In this document: positions 25,210 to 35,699 of the stretch, piece after piece
Numbering within the stretch: the stretch's first letter is position 1
How the letters are laid out: each line of letters opens with the position of its first letter
Notes under the pieces: model-generated
The model's database searches: none
Told to the model about the DNA's origin: nothing
The model's input: the letters and a program-made list of their open reading frames with translations, nothing else
Translations under genes and position numbers: made by a program
NCBI GenBank assembly: GCA_003255025.1
Contig: QANY01004990.1
Coordinates: 372,001 to 436,000, forward strand
Origin: Datisca glomerata
Lineage: Eukaryota > Streptophyta > Magnoliopsida > Cucurbitales > Datiscaceae
Direction of reading: 5' to 3'
Length of the DNA: 64,000 nucleotides

Positions 25210-26245
25210 TTATCTGATGAAAATAGTCACTTTTTACATTACTAGGATGATGTTTATTACCTTATGCATTGATGCAAAAAGTACAGATGATCTTTGATGG
25301 ATTCTTAACTCTGAGGTCCAACCAAAGAAAAACTGCAGAAAAGCTGATGTTATCTTGTTTGTTGTGTGACCTTTGGAAGGATTGTACAAGTTGATACATG
25401 CTTATGTAAATCTTGTTTAAACAGCCAAGATGTCTTTTTGTTCTGGCTTTTAAACATCTACCTTTTTCTGTTTTTGTTTTTGTTTTTGAAAAAATAGAAA
25501 CTCATTCATTTGAAATAGAGATTGATTTAGATTTTAGACATGGAAATGAGATGCACAATCTAAATGTGATACCATTAAGGTGGATTTGATAAAAAGAAAA
25601 ACTACAAGGTGATGAGCTTGATTCGTCACACATCACACATTGAGAGTTTATGAGGAAAAAAAGTTATGAATATAACCGTAAGCTTTTGTAAAGGTTATTA
25701 TGAATTTTACGTAATGCTTCTTACATTGTCAGTTGAGATTTTGTTTGATTTCTCTCCCCTTGAGTGTGTGCCTATGTTATTTTCTTTGTGGACTTGATAA
25801 AATAAAATCACAGTACTCCCACCGTGCTTTTAAAACTCACGGATGAATAAGGAGGAAAATCAGAGTGCTTTTAAAACTAACGGATGAATAAGGAGAAAAA
25901 TCAGGATTCTAAGAGAGTTAACTCATTGGCTTGTTCAAATGAATCTACACGCTCATTCTTCAATTTAGAAGAAACTTGAACAAACTTTGCAAAAACAGTA
26001 TTCAATAGACTACATTTCGTTTATATTGTATTTATCTTTCATCGCATCTTATTGTCAAATCTCATTCGCTATGCCAGCTCTTAACAGAATTTAATTCCGT
26101 CTTCAAGCTGAGAGAGGTGAAAGATTACTTCTAAATGTTTTTCTTATGATCATGTAATTTCCTTTAGTTTCCCATTTACATGAAATTAATCAAATAATCA
26201 ATTATGAACAATATTTTTATATTATAATTAATTACAGAGAATAGA
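25210..26245. other. Convergent intergenic region RFC3 / RING gene
   Basis: Should hold the 3' UTRs of the two convergent genes. The only structure seen is a tandem duplication at 25,824-25,905. No coding potential is apparent. Confidence 0.6.
25824..25905. repeat. 41-bp tandem duplication
   Basis: Two adjacent copies of a 41-bp unit starting gtgcttttaaaact, differing by two or three bases. Confidence 0.9.
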
Positions 26246-26842
26246 CTACGTAGTTTTAGCAATACTTGATGAAACTTCAGTGCTACATATTGGGCAAATC
26301 TTCTTAATCTGAAGCCATTTGCTTATACAATCTGAATGATAAGGATGTTCACAAGGAAGAGCAACCAATGCTTCACCTTCTTCATACTCAATCTGGCAAA
26401 CTACACATCTCTCAATTCCACTTTTGTTTTCAGCCTTTTGGTACTTAATTGGATTCGAGCATGAAGATATCTCATTCAAAGATAGTCCTCTCTTTTCTTC
26501 TCCAATGAATTCTCCTAGCGCAATGAGTTCCTCGTATGATAATTCATCTGGGTCGAAATTATCTTCTTCCATATCTTCATCAGTGTTACTATCTTCACCC
26601 TCTAGGAACTCTAGCTCAGCTAGGAACCCTTGGCTCTCGAAGAAATCCGCGTCTAAGTTGTTGTTTTCACTGCTCGAGACGTCGCTTTCGTTTTCCTCGG
26701 TGTCACTTTCGATGGCTTCTAGCAATGTATAAGCTCTTTCTTGTTCTTGCAATGCTAATGCTAGAACAAAATCTGAATTCACTTGCTCAAAATGGGTGAT
26801 GGGAATTCTTTGGTTAGAATGTTTGCTCTCTTCACCTTCCAT
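26246..26842 (-). CDS. RING-H2 E3 ubiquitin ligase, BIG BROTHER-like
   Basis: Single-exon frame of 198 residues, minus strand. Residues 97-120 (DPDELSYEELIALGEFIGEE and following KRGL) match the segment before the RING in BIG BROTHER-type ligases. The C-terminal RING-H2 has all ligands: C146, C149, C164, H166, H169, C172, C183, C186, with W176 at the E2-binding position. Residues 47-97 are strongly acidic. BIG BROTHER family ligases limit organ growth in plants by ubiquitinating growth regulators; that this copy does so is inference. No membrane segment is seen, so the protein is probably soluble. I chose M at 26,842 because the alternative in-frame ATG at 26,881 adds 13 hydrophobic residues unlike the family. 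It converges on RFC3. Confidence 0.85.
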   Translation of the reverse strand: MEGEESKHSNQRIPITHFEQVNSDFVLALALQEQERAYTLLEAIESDTEENESDVSSSENNNLDADFFESQGFLAELEFLEGEDSNTDEDMEEDNFDPDELSYEELIALGEFIGEEKRGLSLNEISSCSNPIKYQKAENKSGIERCVVCQIEYEEGEALVALPCEHPYHSDCISKWLQIKKICPICSTEVSSSIAKTT

Positions 26843-27963
26843 ATTGAGGATGATCAATATCTTCAATAACAATGCGGACAACCAACAAAAAAAGACCCAT
26901 TAAATGGTCTATATGAAGGTCATAAAAAGGAATAGTTATGGAGTTTACTTAAAAGAGGATGCTACTTTCAGAGAAAGCAATGGGAAACCATTTCTGATGA
27001 TTTTCAGTATTCTATATTCCTAATTTGAGACACTTGATTTCCTCATACTTGGCTATAGATAAGGGTGTGATCTTTCTTTATGTACAAGACAGTTACGGTG
27101 TAAAGAAATGTTTATGTTTTGACAACAAATTTGTTTGTACCTTGCCTCCCTCATAAGTAATCCCCCATACACAATGCAATCAATTGATTTTCATGCACAT
27201 AATTAATTTTTGGGGCTAAGTATATTTGACAAAATGAGATATCGATTACGTATGTTGTGTTGAAAATTAAAAAATGAGACACAAAAATGAATAATGAAAT
27301 GTCAACCTATACATTACCGTCGATTATTTTGTCATAGAAATTCTTTGAATCTTTATTAGCAAATATTTGATTATGAATCTTTAAGTTTAACCACAAATCT
27401 TCAATCCAAACAAGAAGACAGTAAGTCATGTCATTCTAAGACTCCTGGAATATCGTACCCAAAAAATGATTATTTATCACAAAACATGCTTATAGAAGAT
27501 ATGTGCAATTATCGTATATGAATCTTTTTCTTTGATAAATATGAATTGGAAGTTACTCATAACAAATAGAATTTGTGACTTTCCATACCCAGCTTAGGCC
27601 AAAAACATATTTTTGTTGAGAAATGATAGACAGGAGTTGCAAGATGGTTGCCCATTCCGGAAGTTGATTTTTTTCAATCTTTGTAATTTTTGGAACTCAA
27701 AAGAACTAAAAAGTTAACATTTCCAGAAGTATTCATAACTACGGTGGTCAATCTTGTAACTAATTAACAAAACACATCTATTCCACAAACTACACTCCTA
27801 ATGATAATCCGAGACTATAAATAAATGTATATCATCAGAGTGTATATATCAAGTTCCAGATGGTCAATTTGAGTCGAACCGAAGAATTAGACAGTTGGCC
27901 ATCGAACTCTGAAGCAATTTAAGAAAACACGTGGCCATCCGTTTTCTGAGTGCAGTAGAATAA
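26843..27963 (-). other. Upstream region of the RING gene
   Basis: 1.1 kb between the RING gene start and the proteasome gene stop, both on the minus strand. It must contain the RING-gene promoter and the proteasome-gene 3' UTR. I see no clear TATA box and no repeats. Confidence 0.5.
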
Positions 27964-30900
27964 TCAGTCCATTCTTCCCTTCAGAATCCTCTCCTTTACT
28001 TCGGTTGGTGTACTGCAGGAAACAAACACAATAAAATAGCATGAAGCACCTAACATGGCAGAAGGAGGAATATACAAAGGTCATACGAGGGAGAAAAGGA
28101 AAAGCTAAACACCATACGATAAAAAAAAACGTTCACTCGGTTGGACGGCAAACGCTTCTACAAAACAAGCTGGATCATCACACTAGTATATATTGGAGTG
28201 TGGCAAAGCATAAAACAATGCGATATAACTTTTGGTGGCTTTTCTTAAACGCCTTTTTTTTCTACAAGACCTTTGTTTTTTCATTTTTCTTTTCAGAGGA
28301 AATAGTTTCCCCCATTCACATCAATCGATGAAAACAATTCCCAAGAGATATATAAAAACTCATGAGAAAGCTCCAGAATCAATAAAATTTAGGACCATGA
28401 TGACAAACATTGTCTGCCATAAGATTTTAGTTGATTGTCTATTAGGTACACAGTGAATAAATAACTTACTAAAATTATAAAAAGCAAGAACTACAATAAA
28501 TGTATACTTACACAACATAGACATGTCCTCCCCATCCACTCAAACAGTCACGATCCACAGATGATAACAGTGCCTGAGAGATGGTCTCAAATAGTTCCTC
28601 TGCTTCCTGGATGATATAATTACGGTAAAAGTTCATAAAAGTTAATGTTCCTTCTGTCAACTTGCCAAAGAAGACAAAAACAAACCAAATATACTAAAGT
28701 TGACAGCCATTGCTTCACTCACCAGAATGGTAATAATTGATTAAAGCATGCTTGATCAAATAGTTTTTTTTCTAAAAAAAAATGCTTGATCAAATAGTTT
28801 GATTTGTTTCCTGCATCTTATTTGGATGTTTGGCAACTAAACTGAGTACTCAAATCCTTGTAATTCGTGCACTTATTATTTTGTTTGGTAATTCCCTATT
28901 TAGTTGCCTGTTGCCATGTGTACTTTAGGGGGGACAACAGTAATAGACATGGACTCTAACTCGTGTCGAGGCCGTCAATATTACCATATAAAGTATGAAG
29001 TTATGAAGTGGCCAGTTCTTCCCCTTCTCTAATTTCCTATTATCTCATCCTTTCACATATACATTGAAATCTTCAAAATACATAAATTTCAGGTGTGACT
29101 CTTATCAAGGCCAAAAGATCAAACGCTTAAAATTCCATCCCTAAAATAAGTATGGTAACATACCATGACTAAAGTATAACCCAAACGTTATGCATATCCA
29201 AACTTACATATGCCATTGAATAACTCAGTATTATTAATTTGAGATGTAATGTTGGACTCCAAACACTAAATAAATCCAAGTTGAACATCGCATACCATGT
29301 CAGGCTTGAACATTGATTCACAGGCACCATAGAGAGACTCTGATGCAGTGCCAGCAACAACAAAATCTTTTGCAAGCTCTCTGAATATAAGCAACACAAA
29401 AATAAATACAAGTCCTATTGAGTATAACCCAGAACCTAACTAATCTCTAAAATCAAAATACGTATAAGCAAGCCAAGTAATACTATCATAAACTAATTCA
29501 AGCATCCCCACCACCAATAACTGGGGTACAAACAATTTGTCAGTATAAGGGAACAAAAATCAGAACTTATTAACTCACGGGAAAGTTTCAAAAATCTCAT
29601 GGATAGGGCAAGATAAACATGCAGACACCAATATGGAAGCTGCTATGATAAAGAGACGCACTTTTTATTATAAGCTTTAATTCCAACCAACATAGACTAT
29701 AGCAATGGAATAAGATATGGTTATGTAACAAGATTAAATTTTTATATCTTGATTCATCCCCACTATAAAGTATTAAGTAAACTTCCCAAGTGCCTATTAA
29801 AAAACAACAGCCTCAAGATTAACCATGATAGTGGATGAACTGAATTACTTTACAAAAGGAAATCAGATTTTATAACTCAGACACCGTCACCGAACAGGAC
29901 CTTATGTCCGTCTCAATCAGGAACCAATTGGAGGATTGGGCACGGGCGCCCCAACCCCATATCCCAGGAGACAACGAAGGATGGGAATATTAAGCTCACC
30001 AGAAGGATCGAACCTGGGATCTGATGTAGTTAAAGCACCCTATCACAAGCCCTCAACCAACTGGGCTGATAAGGAAATAATATAATATGATAATACAATG
30101 TAACATAATATGATAACATTGGGAGTGGAATAAGGAAAGTATCTCGAGTTGAGAGCAATATCTTTGCATCATAGAAGGGACATATTGAGTGGCACTGCAT
30201 GTCATTTGTCAATGGTATATAACTCCAAATTCTACTTGTTAAAATATTTGTACCCAAATTTCAAAGTAATACAATGCAATGCACAAGATCTTGAAGCTTG
30301 TTCGTTTAGGGTCAGTAAAATCTTGAAGCTCCTAACAAGAAAAATCCTTTTTTTTTGTGGCATAATAAGTTGTTCAAAGCATTTAGGATAAGGACTCACT
30401 TGGCTCCAATTGAATCCATCGTACAGATGAACGGCTTATCTTCGTCACCCAGTCCAGCAATCACAGGCTGACAGAAATATGGACCAAACCTTGATAGCAA
30501 AATGAAAGAACCTGATATATAAGTCTTCATATGTTCATTAAAAACAAGGAAACTAGGCATGAAAACAAAACAAACGAGAAAGTATGTTCATTAAAAGCAT
30601 CATGTTAATATCTGTCAACTGTTGAAGAAAGGAAAAACTTAGTTCATGAAAAGACAAGCACAATATCAACCATGAATAGTGAATACATTCATTAATAGCT
30701 CTCAATAATACTTTCAAGCTCGTGCTTGCCACTTGAGGTTTATCTGGTCGTTAACTTTAGGGCCCATGGGAATTAGCCGGGCAAAGCCCGGATACCCGCA
30801 TTATAAAAAAAATACTTTTAAGAATCGTACATTAAGTGATATGCAATCTCTAGTAGAATTGATAACAAGTTTCAGCATGCTTGAAACATAACTATCTTCA

Positions 30901-31842
30901 AGCATTTTGCTGAGGTAAATGAATAAAGTGTTCAAATTAGTTACAAATTTCCAAGTTCCCCAGTGCTGATTAACTTAAAAAATTTCAGTTAATAGTTCCC
31001 AACTATACGCATATGTATACCCAAAACTTGCACCATAAATAATAAACCACCCGAATTCAGATACTCTAAATGAATGTGATTGTGAATTTCATGCCTTCCA
31101 AGTCTTCGGACGTGACAGCGGGATTTTGAACCTGTGCAGAAATCTTGTCTGTGTTTTTTTGTCCAAGACGCGAAGTTAATTATATGCATAGTAACTTAAG
31201 ACTATTCCAGAGTAGCATGAATAACAGAACAACTACTCCAGAAATTCCTATCCTCACCCTATCGCAAATAAATATCCAGCAAGTTGATGCAAAAAAAGAA
31301 AAAGAAAAAAACTTCAGCCTAAGTATCGTGACTGGGTAAAAGATAGCCTACAGACCTTTTCTCATAAAGAATAGCTGAGACCAGGCTAGCAAATGTCTCG
31401 GGCTTCATGTCCCTCTCTTCCCGTAGCTGATACAGTTTGTGCCGAAACACAAGCCGCTGATACCTTCATATCATGTCCAATTTAGTGTTTACAAATTAAC
31501 TTAAAAAGAAAATAGTAAGAAGAACAAATAACTGAACGAGCACATACAATGTCTGAGCATCGGAAGCTAGGCCGGAGAGGCCGAGAAAAAGCTTATCGTG
31601 AATCCCGTATATTCTCTGGAAATCAGTTGCAACAGTCTGCAGCTGAACCCCAAGCCTGCGATCGCTGGCGATGGCAAAGCAATTTTTCCCAACCATCGCC
31701 ACTAAAGCACTGCCATTGTACTCGAAGATCTGCAAACATCATACCAATTAAACAAACAAAAAGTAAAAAAGAAAAGATAGCATCAACGAAGGAATTAAGA
31801 TTTCCAGCAACAGTAAACGTAAGAAAAGGAACGCACCGACAT
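27964..31842 (-). CDS. PBC1: 20S proteasome subunit beta type-3
   Basis: Seven exons on the minus strand, in transcript order: 31842-31837, 31729-31548, 31463-31356, 30489-30400, 29380-29296, 28606-28512, 28012-27964. The joined frame is 615 nt, 204 residues, exactly the usual plant length. It begins MSIFEYNGSALVAMVGKNCF, keeps ASDRRLGVQLQT and ends KERILKGRMD. Beta-3 sits in the inner rings of the 20S core. Like its family it has no processed N-terminal catalytic threonine, so it is structural. Exon 1 contributes only ATG TCG. At the exon 2/3 join, donor GTATGT and the acceptor before GTATCAG both fit; the chosen pair restores the conserved TLYQRLV. Introns 3 and 4 carry SINEs. No defect was seen. 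Two near-identical genes (PBC1, PBC2) exist in Arabidopsis, so the symbol gives the family only. Confidence 0.95.
29864..30070 (-). mobile_element. tRNA-derived SINE in intron 4 of the proteasome gene
   Basis: On the minus strand it begins ATCAGCCCAGTTGGTTGAGG, a tRNA-like box A (30,056-30,069), followed by a perfect box B, GGTTCGATCC (30,005-30,014). The tRNA-unrelated body ends AAAATCTG. An 8-bp repeat, AAGGAAAT, flanks it at 29,856-29,863 and 30,071-30,078, as expected of a target duplication. It is about 207 bp, in the same orientation as the host gene. Pol III promoter boxes identify it as a SINE and not a functional tRNA gene. Confidence 0.85.
30719..30810 (+). mobile_element. 5'-truncated SINE in intron 3 of the proteasome gene
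   Basis: A 92-bp insertion ends in an A-rich tail (ttataaaaaa) and is flanked by 12-bp near-identical repeats, aatactttcaag (30,707-30,718) and aatacttttaag (30,811-30,822). The body 'gggcccatgggaattagccg' plus a GC-rich hairpin 'ccgggcaaagcccgg' resembles the 3' part of Au-type plant SINEs (from memory). No box A or B is present, so it is a 5'-truncated copy, antisense to the gene. Confidence 0.75.
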
Positions 31843-31849
31843 CAGAAGA

Positions 31850-31858
31850 TTAGGGTTT
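31850..31858 (-). promoter_or_regulatory. Telo-box in the proteasome gene leader
   Basis: The minus strand reads AAACCCTAA eight bases before the ATG. Telo-boxes near the start of plant translation, replication and proteasome genes are a known expression element of dividing tissue. Its action here is inferred. Confidence 0.6.
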
Positions 31859-32079
31859 CGGGGTTGAAGAGGTTTCTGACGGGAAGGCTGACAATGGAAG
31901 AACGAGTAATCAAATGATCTATCGCAGAATCGAATGTAAATGGAAATGGTGTGTTATGGCTTGCGCATCAATCCAACATTTTATTTACTTTCTATCTTTT
32001 TGTAATGATTTTGGATTTCTATTTACAAATTTGCTTTCCAGATTTCTAATAGGATTAGAATTTTTAGTATTCTACATTA
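31859..32079 (-). promoter_or_regulatory. Proteasome gene promoter, truncated by a MULE
   Basis: About 220 bp between the leader and the left end of the MULE at about 32,080. It is AT-rich without a clear TATA box at a usual distance. The next 1.8 kb upstream is transposon, so the native promoter is either within this short stretch or partly displaced. Confidence 0.5.
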
Positions 32080-32360
32080 ATTTAAAAAAATAAATTATAA
32101 TACCATATTTTTGAAACTAATTTCAAAACTAAGATAGTTTAGGATATTTATCATGAAGACATCTTTGCAAAAGACGCATTCGTGGTGATATGACCCAAAT
32201 ATGGGTTACGTCAAAAAGACGCCTCCCACATTTTTCTTTTAATACACACGGTCGAAAGCAGAAACTTATCACAGCCCGCGAATAAGAACACCATTCCATG
32301 ACAATTACGTGTATAGTGACAATATGTGTGGATTGGAGAGAGCCAAGTACTCATAGTTAA

Positions 32361-32405
32361 TGTGGACTTTGTCGACAAGAGGGACATAACCGTCGAAATT
32401 GTCCT
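32361..32405 (+). pseudogene. CCHC zinc-knuckle remnant of a MULE transposase
   Basis: One frame reads CGLCRQEGHNRRNCP, a perfect C-x2-C-x4-H-x4-C knuckle as found at the C terminus of MuDR-type transposases. No other part of the transposase core was recognised upstream, so only the 3' end of that gene remains. Confidence 0.65.
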
Positions 32406-32429
32406 TCTCGTAATGGAGGACAATCTTCA

Positions 32430-32620
32430 ATTGACTCATAATATTTGATTCATTACATTTTTAATGTAATTCAATATAATATTTGACTTAATACATTTTC
32501 ATGTAATTTAATGTAGTACATTTTTATGTAATTCAATATAATAATTGACTTAGTACATTTTTATGTAATTCAATATAATAATTGACTTAGTACATTTTTA
32601 TGTAATTCAATATAATCATT
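32430..32620. repeat. 37-bp tandem array in the MULE
   Basis: About five units of ttgacttagtacattttta followed by tgtaattcaatataataa. The last three are nearly identical and the first ones degenerate. Confidence 0.85.
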
Positions 32621-32646
32621 GTATTTCGAACGACACTCATTTTTAG

Positions 32647-33490
32647 GGTATCGTGGAGCCTGGACCATAAGATAGCTCGATGTTATATTTACATGATCAA
32701 CATAGATCCCAACATGTTTGGGATCAGGAGGATTCTCGTGCTTTACATTGTCGCCGACATACTACAGTTGTTCATCGAAACATGCCACTCCATAGATGTA
32801 TTATTCCATATTTGATGCGTGCTGGATTTTATGGAGTTGCGAGGGTTGGGTTTATCGCCCTCGACTGGCACTTGATCACATCTTTTGTGGAAATATGGCG
32901 TCCTGAAACACACACATTTCATATGGCACATGGTGAGTGTACTATCACTCTACAAGATGTGCAAATACAGTTAGGACTTCTAGTTGATGGGATGATGGTA
33001 ACGGATAGTACACATTGAGATTGGCCAATGATATGTGAAGATTTATTAGGATTTCGACCATGCCCACGTGATTTATAGGGATCACGTTTACTTATGACGT
33101 GTTTGACTGCACATTTCCCCCCATTATCTGATGATGATGACGAGTTTTATGTGCAACGTTATGCGCGTGTATATATTCTACAACTTATCGGATGTACCAT
33201 TTTTTGTAATAAGTTAAACATTAAGGTGCATTTGATGTTTATGCCTTTACTAGAAGATTTTGCTGAGGCTGGTCAGTATAGTTGGGGTAGTGCATGCCTT
33301 GCACGGTTGTATAGTGAGATGTGCAAAGCCACCCATAAAAATGCTTCTGATATTGCTAGCCTACTAGTATTACCGCAATTATGGGCATGAGACCGATTTT
33401 CACATTTGGCACCAGTGAGGTTGCAACGAGTGAGACATGATAATGTCGGGGAAGATGGTCTTCCAAGCAAGAAGAATGAGAAGACGACCA
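32647..33490 (+). pseudogene. PMD (MAIN-like) pseudogene, copy 2
   Basis: Two long open pieces, 32,680-33,018 and 33,094-33,390, are in different contexts of one former gene. The first contains HRCIIPYLMRAGFYGVARVG, then DWHLITSFVEIWRPETHTFH and HGECTITLQDVQIQLGLLVDG, the hallmark of the plant mobile domain (PF10536). The second contains LLEDFAEAGQYSWGSACLA and ends near LLVLPQLWA. Stops at 33,018, 33,078 and 33,390 break it. It is followed by a basic RRRPACR-like tail at about 33,478-33,500. PMD proteins act in silencing and meristem maintenance as host genes, but many, like this one, are transposon cargo. It is non-functional as it stands. Confidence 0.85.
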
Positions 33491-33576
33491 GCATGTCGAA
33501 TGTGATTGATTTATATTTTTTGTATTTGGATTTTTGTAGAATAATATAAATGTAAAGTAACAAATTTTGTTAAAAA

Positions 33577-33668
33577 TGTATGCTGTTTCATTAAGAATGT
33601 TAAAATGTATGTTGTTTCATTGAGAATGTTAAAAATCTATGTTGTTTCATTGAGAATGTTATAAAATG
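33577..33668. repeat. About 31-bp tandem triplication in the MULE
   Basis: Three adjacent copies of 'tgttgtttcattgagaatgt' plus spacer lie near the 3' end of the MULE. Confidence 0.85.
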
Positions 33669-33736
33669 TTTTGTAGGATGGATGATTTTTGTATGCAGGG
33701 TTGTGTTGATGATTTTTATAATGTGGGGAGCATTTG

Positions 33737-33830
33737 CACAAAGACGCCTTCAGGCTGCACTGAAGGCGTCTTTTGTAAAGACGCCTTTTGCCAACTTGAA
33801 GTCGCCTTTACAAAAGACGCCTTCCGACGT
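33737..33830. repeat. Inverted and direct 'aaagacgcc' motifs in the MULE end
   Basis: AAGACGCC or its complement occurs at least five times in 95 bp, forming perfect short hairpins such as 'gacgccttcag...ctgaaggcgtc'. Related motifs occur at the left end (32,170-32,222). They are part of the subterminal structure of the MULE. Confidence 0.8.
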
Positions 33831-33895
33831 GGCCATTTCTACCGTAGTTTTGGAGTTAGTTTCAAAACTAAATTATTTTCAGAATTTATTTTAAA

Positions 33896-34129
33896 AATCA
33901 CATTAAAGCCAGAAATACCCCATTTCTAATGTATATGAACGTTCAATTTCTAATTTTTTTGTTACACATTTCTAAACTAGTTTTGAGACGTTTCGTTGAA
34001 CATGAATATAAAGTTTTATAAATATTATTAAAATTTAATTTACATTCCCACACTTTCGAGTTTTTGCAATTTATATCCCTGCATTGCACTTACTAAATGA
34101 TCAATTTAATCATTGTTCTTTTATAATTA
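33896..34129. other. Short spacer between MULE and Helitron
   Basis: About 230 bp of AT-rich sequence without recognisable features. Confidence 0.5.
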
Positions 34130-34402
34130 CTAGGTTGGGGCAATTGCGTTGCACATGCATGTAGTTATGTCGTTTTGTTATTTGAAAATTAATCACGATG
34201 TCAATTTTTCATGAAAAAACTAGACATAAAATCCATTGTGTCAAAACGTAGAAAAAGAAGACAACAATAAAATAAGTAAATTAGACATAAGCAGATAGTG
34301 GATTGAACACACTTTATTAACAACTAACGTAATATATATTTTATAATATTTACGTATATTGTACAATAACAAAATCTACAAGTAGGGTAAAACTTCACAA
34401 AG

Positions 34403-34760
34403 AGCTAGCAAAGGTTTTAGATAAGGAGTTACGGCGAAGGGGAACATCTCTTATTCCAGCATGTGTGTAATTTGGGAAATGGAAAGGCTTAAAAAATGAG
34501 GAAGAAGATCATGAGATAGTGTGATCTCCTATGGTTATAATCATGAACACAAAGTTTGATCGACCTCAACAAATTTTATGCCTTGTCATTTCTATCTTGG
34601 TCGAGCTTTGTGTTCATGATTATAATCATAGGAGATTAGACTATCTCATGATCTTCCTCCTCATCTTTTAAGCCTTTCCATTTTTCAAATGTCTCACCTC
34701 CTGGAATAAGATATGTTCCCCTTCGCTGCAACTCCTCATTTAAAATCTCTGCAACAATAA
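34403..34760. repeat. Inverted duplication of a gene fragment (hairpin)
   Basis: 34,403-34,565 and 34,599-34,760 are inverted copies (over 80 % by eye, with a long run 'cctatg.ttataatcatgaa' nearest the loop) separated by a 33-bp loop. Each arm encodes the same C-terminal peptide: the right arm, read on the minus strand, gives EILNEELQRRGTYLIPGGE and ends KDEEEDHEIV stop; the left arm on the + strand gives a mutated version. The right copy is preceded by a pyrimidine tract and CAG, like a splice acceptor, so it is the last exon of a captured gene. I do not recognise that gene. Confidence 0.8.
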
Positions 34761-35699
34761 TCCCCTGCCGAAGAAGAAGAGAATGAGAGAAAAATAAAGA
34801 AAAAACCCTAAACCTAAAAAGAAAAAGTGGTTTAAATATAATTAATTCAATCCATACCAAATTCTGAGGAACCCTAAATTCTAAAAATCAAAAGCTCAAG
34901 AAGAAGAAAGCCATCCCAGAATTCCCAGCCGAAAATACTTTTCAACATAAAATAAGAATATGTCAGCTTAAAAATGAAAATTTCACAAGATTCTTCGATT
35001 TTTATTTCTCAAAATAACACAAGAATTCTATAAACCAACGACAATAACCCAGATATAAGAGCAATCCGTAAGAAGAAATCTATGACTTTCATGGAAACCA
35101 CAAAAAATGATAACAATATAAGAAGGCATCAGAACAATATAAGGAAGTAAAATTTGGAGAAGGCAGAGAAGAAAAACCAAAGAGAATGCTAACTTGAACA
35201 CAACCCAACATGAAAACCAGTCTCCACTCTCTCATAAAAACACTGAGGAGACAAGAAAACAGAACAAAAAGAAAAGAAAAAATTGAAAAAACAAGACGGA
35301 AAATAGAGAACTACATACCATCAACGAATTCAGATAACAGAACAAAAATACATAGCAAATTAGACAGAGAAAGAGACACACAAATTAACCTATAATCTAT
35401 TTACCCAAAAAACACAGACATCCACACTTAATCTACATTATTAGAAGACACACATATATATAGATCACTTGAGAATTTAGACAAGGCAATCATCATTACC
35501 TCTGATAGCCAAATGCAGTAGCCAATGTGAAGGCACGCAACTCACCATCTGAACACACATGACTGGCCATTTACTGATAAGCTAAAGAGTTCATTCCTTT
35601 CTCTATGCACTTCCACGATAGAATCACCAACGTGAAAGCACATTTTATGTACATGACAAAATATTTCCTAAACAACGTGACCAAAAAACTGCAAACCTA
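34761..35699 (-). other. Captured or non-coding DNA in the Helitron 3' part
   Basis: AT-rich sequence upstream (minus strand) of the captured exon. It includes an intron-like pyrimidine tract (34,768-34,800) and no recognisable coding exons. Confidence 0.4.

Larger units (their letters stand above)
32080..33895 (+). mobile_element. Non-autonomous Mutator-like element (MULE) carrying a PMD gene
   Basis: Terminal inverted repeats: the left 'ttttgaaactaatttcaaaa' (near 32,109) and the complement of the right end, 'gttttgaaactaactccaaa' (33,850-33,875), continue inward with degenerate similarity to the aaagacgc motifs. Inside are a transposase-type zinc knuckle, a 37-bp tandem array, the PMD pseudogene and a second small tandem array. 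The ends are approximate and I could not settle a 9-bp target duplication. The MULE assignment rests on long TIRs, the knuckle and the PMD cargo, a combination known for plant MULEs. Confidence 0.7.

Noticed and set aside
26424..26732. Open frame of 102 codons on the + strand
   Set aside because: Antisense shadow of the acidic, Ser/Glu-rich part of the RING-H2 gene; resembles nothing by itself.
30005..30069. tRNA-like sequence with box A and box B
   Set aside because: It is the head of a SINE: it has a tRNA-unrelated body and target duplications, and no complete cloverleaf is evident.
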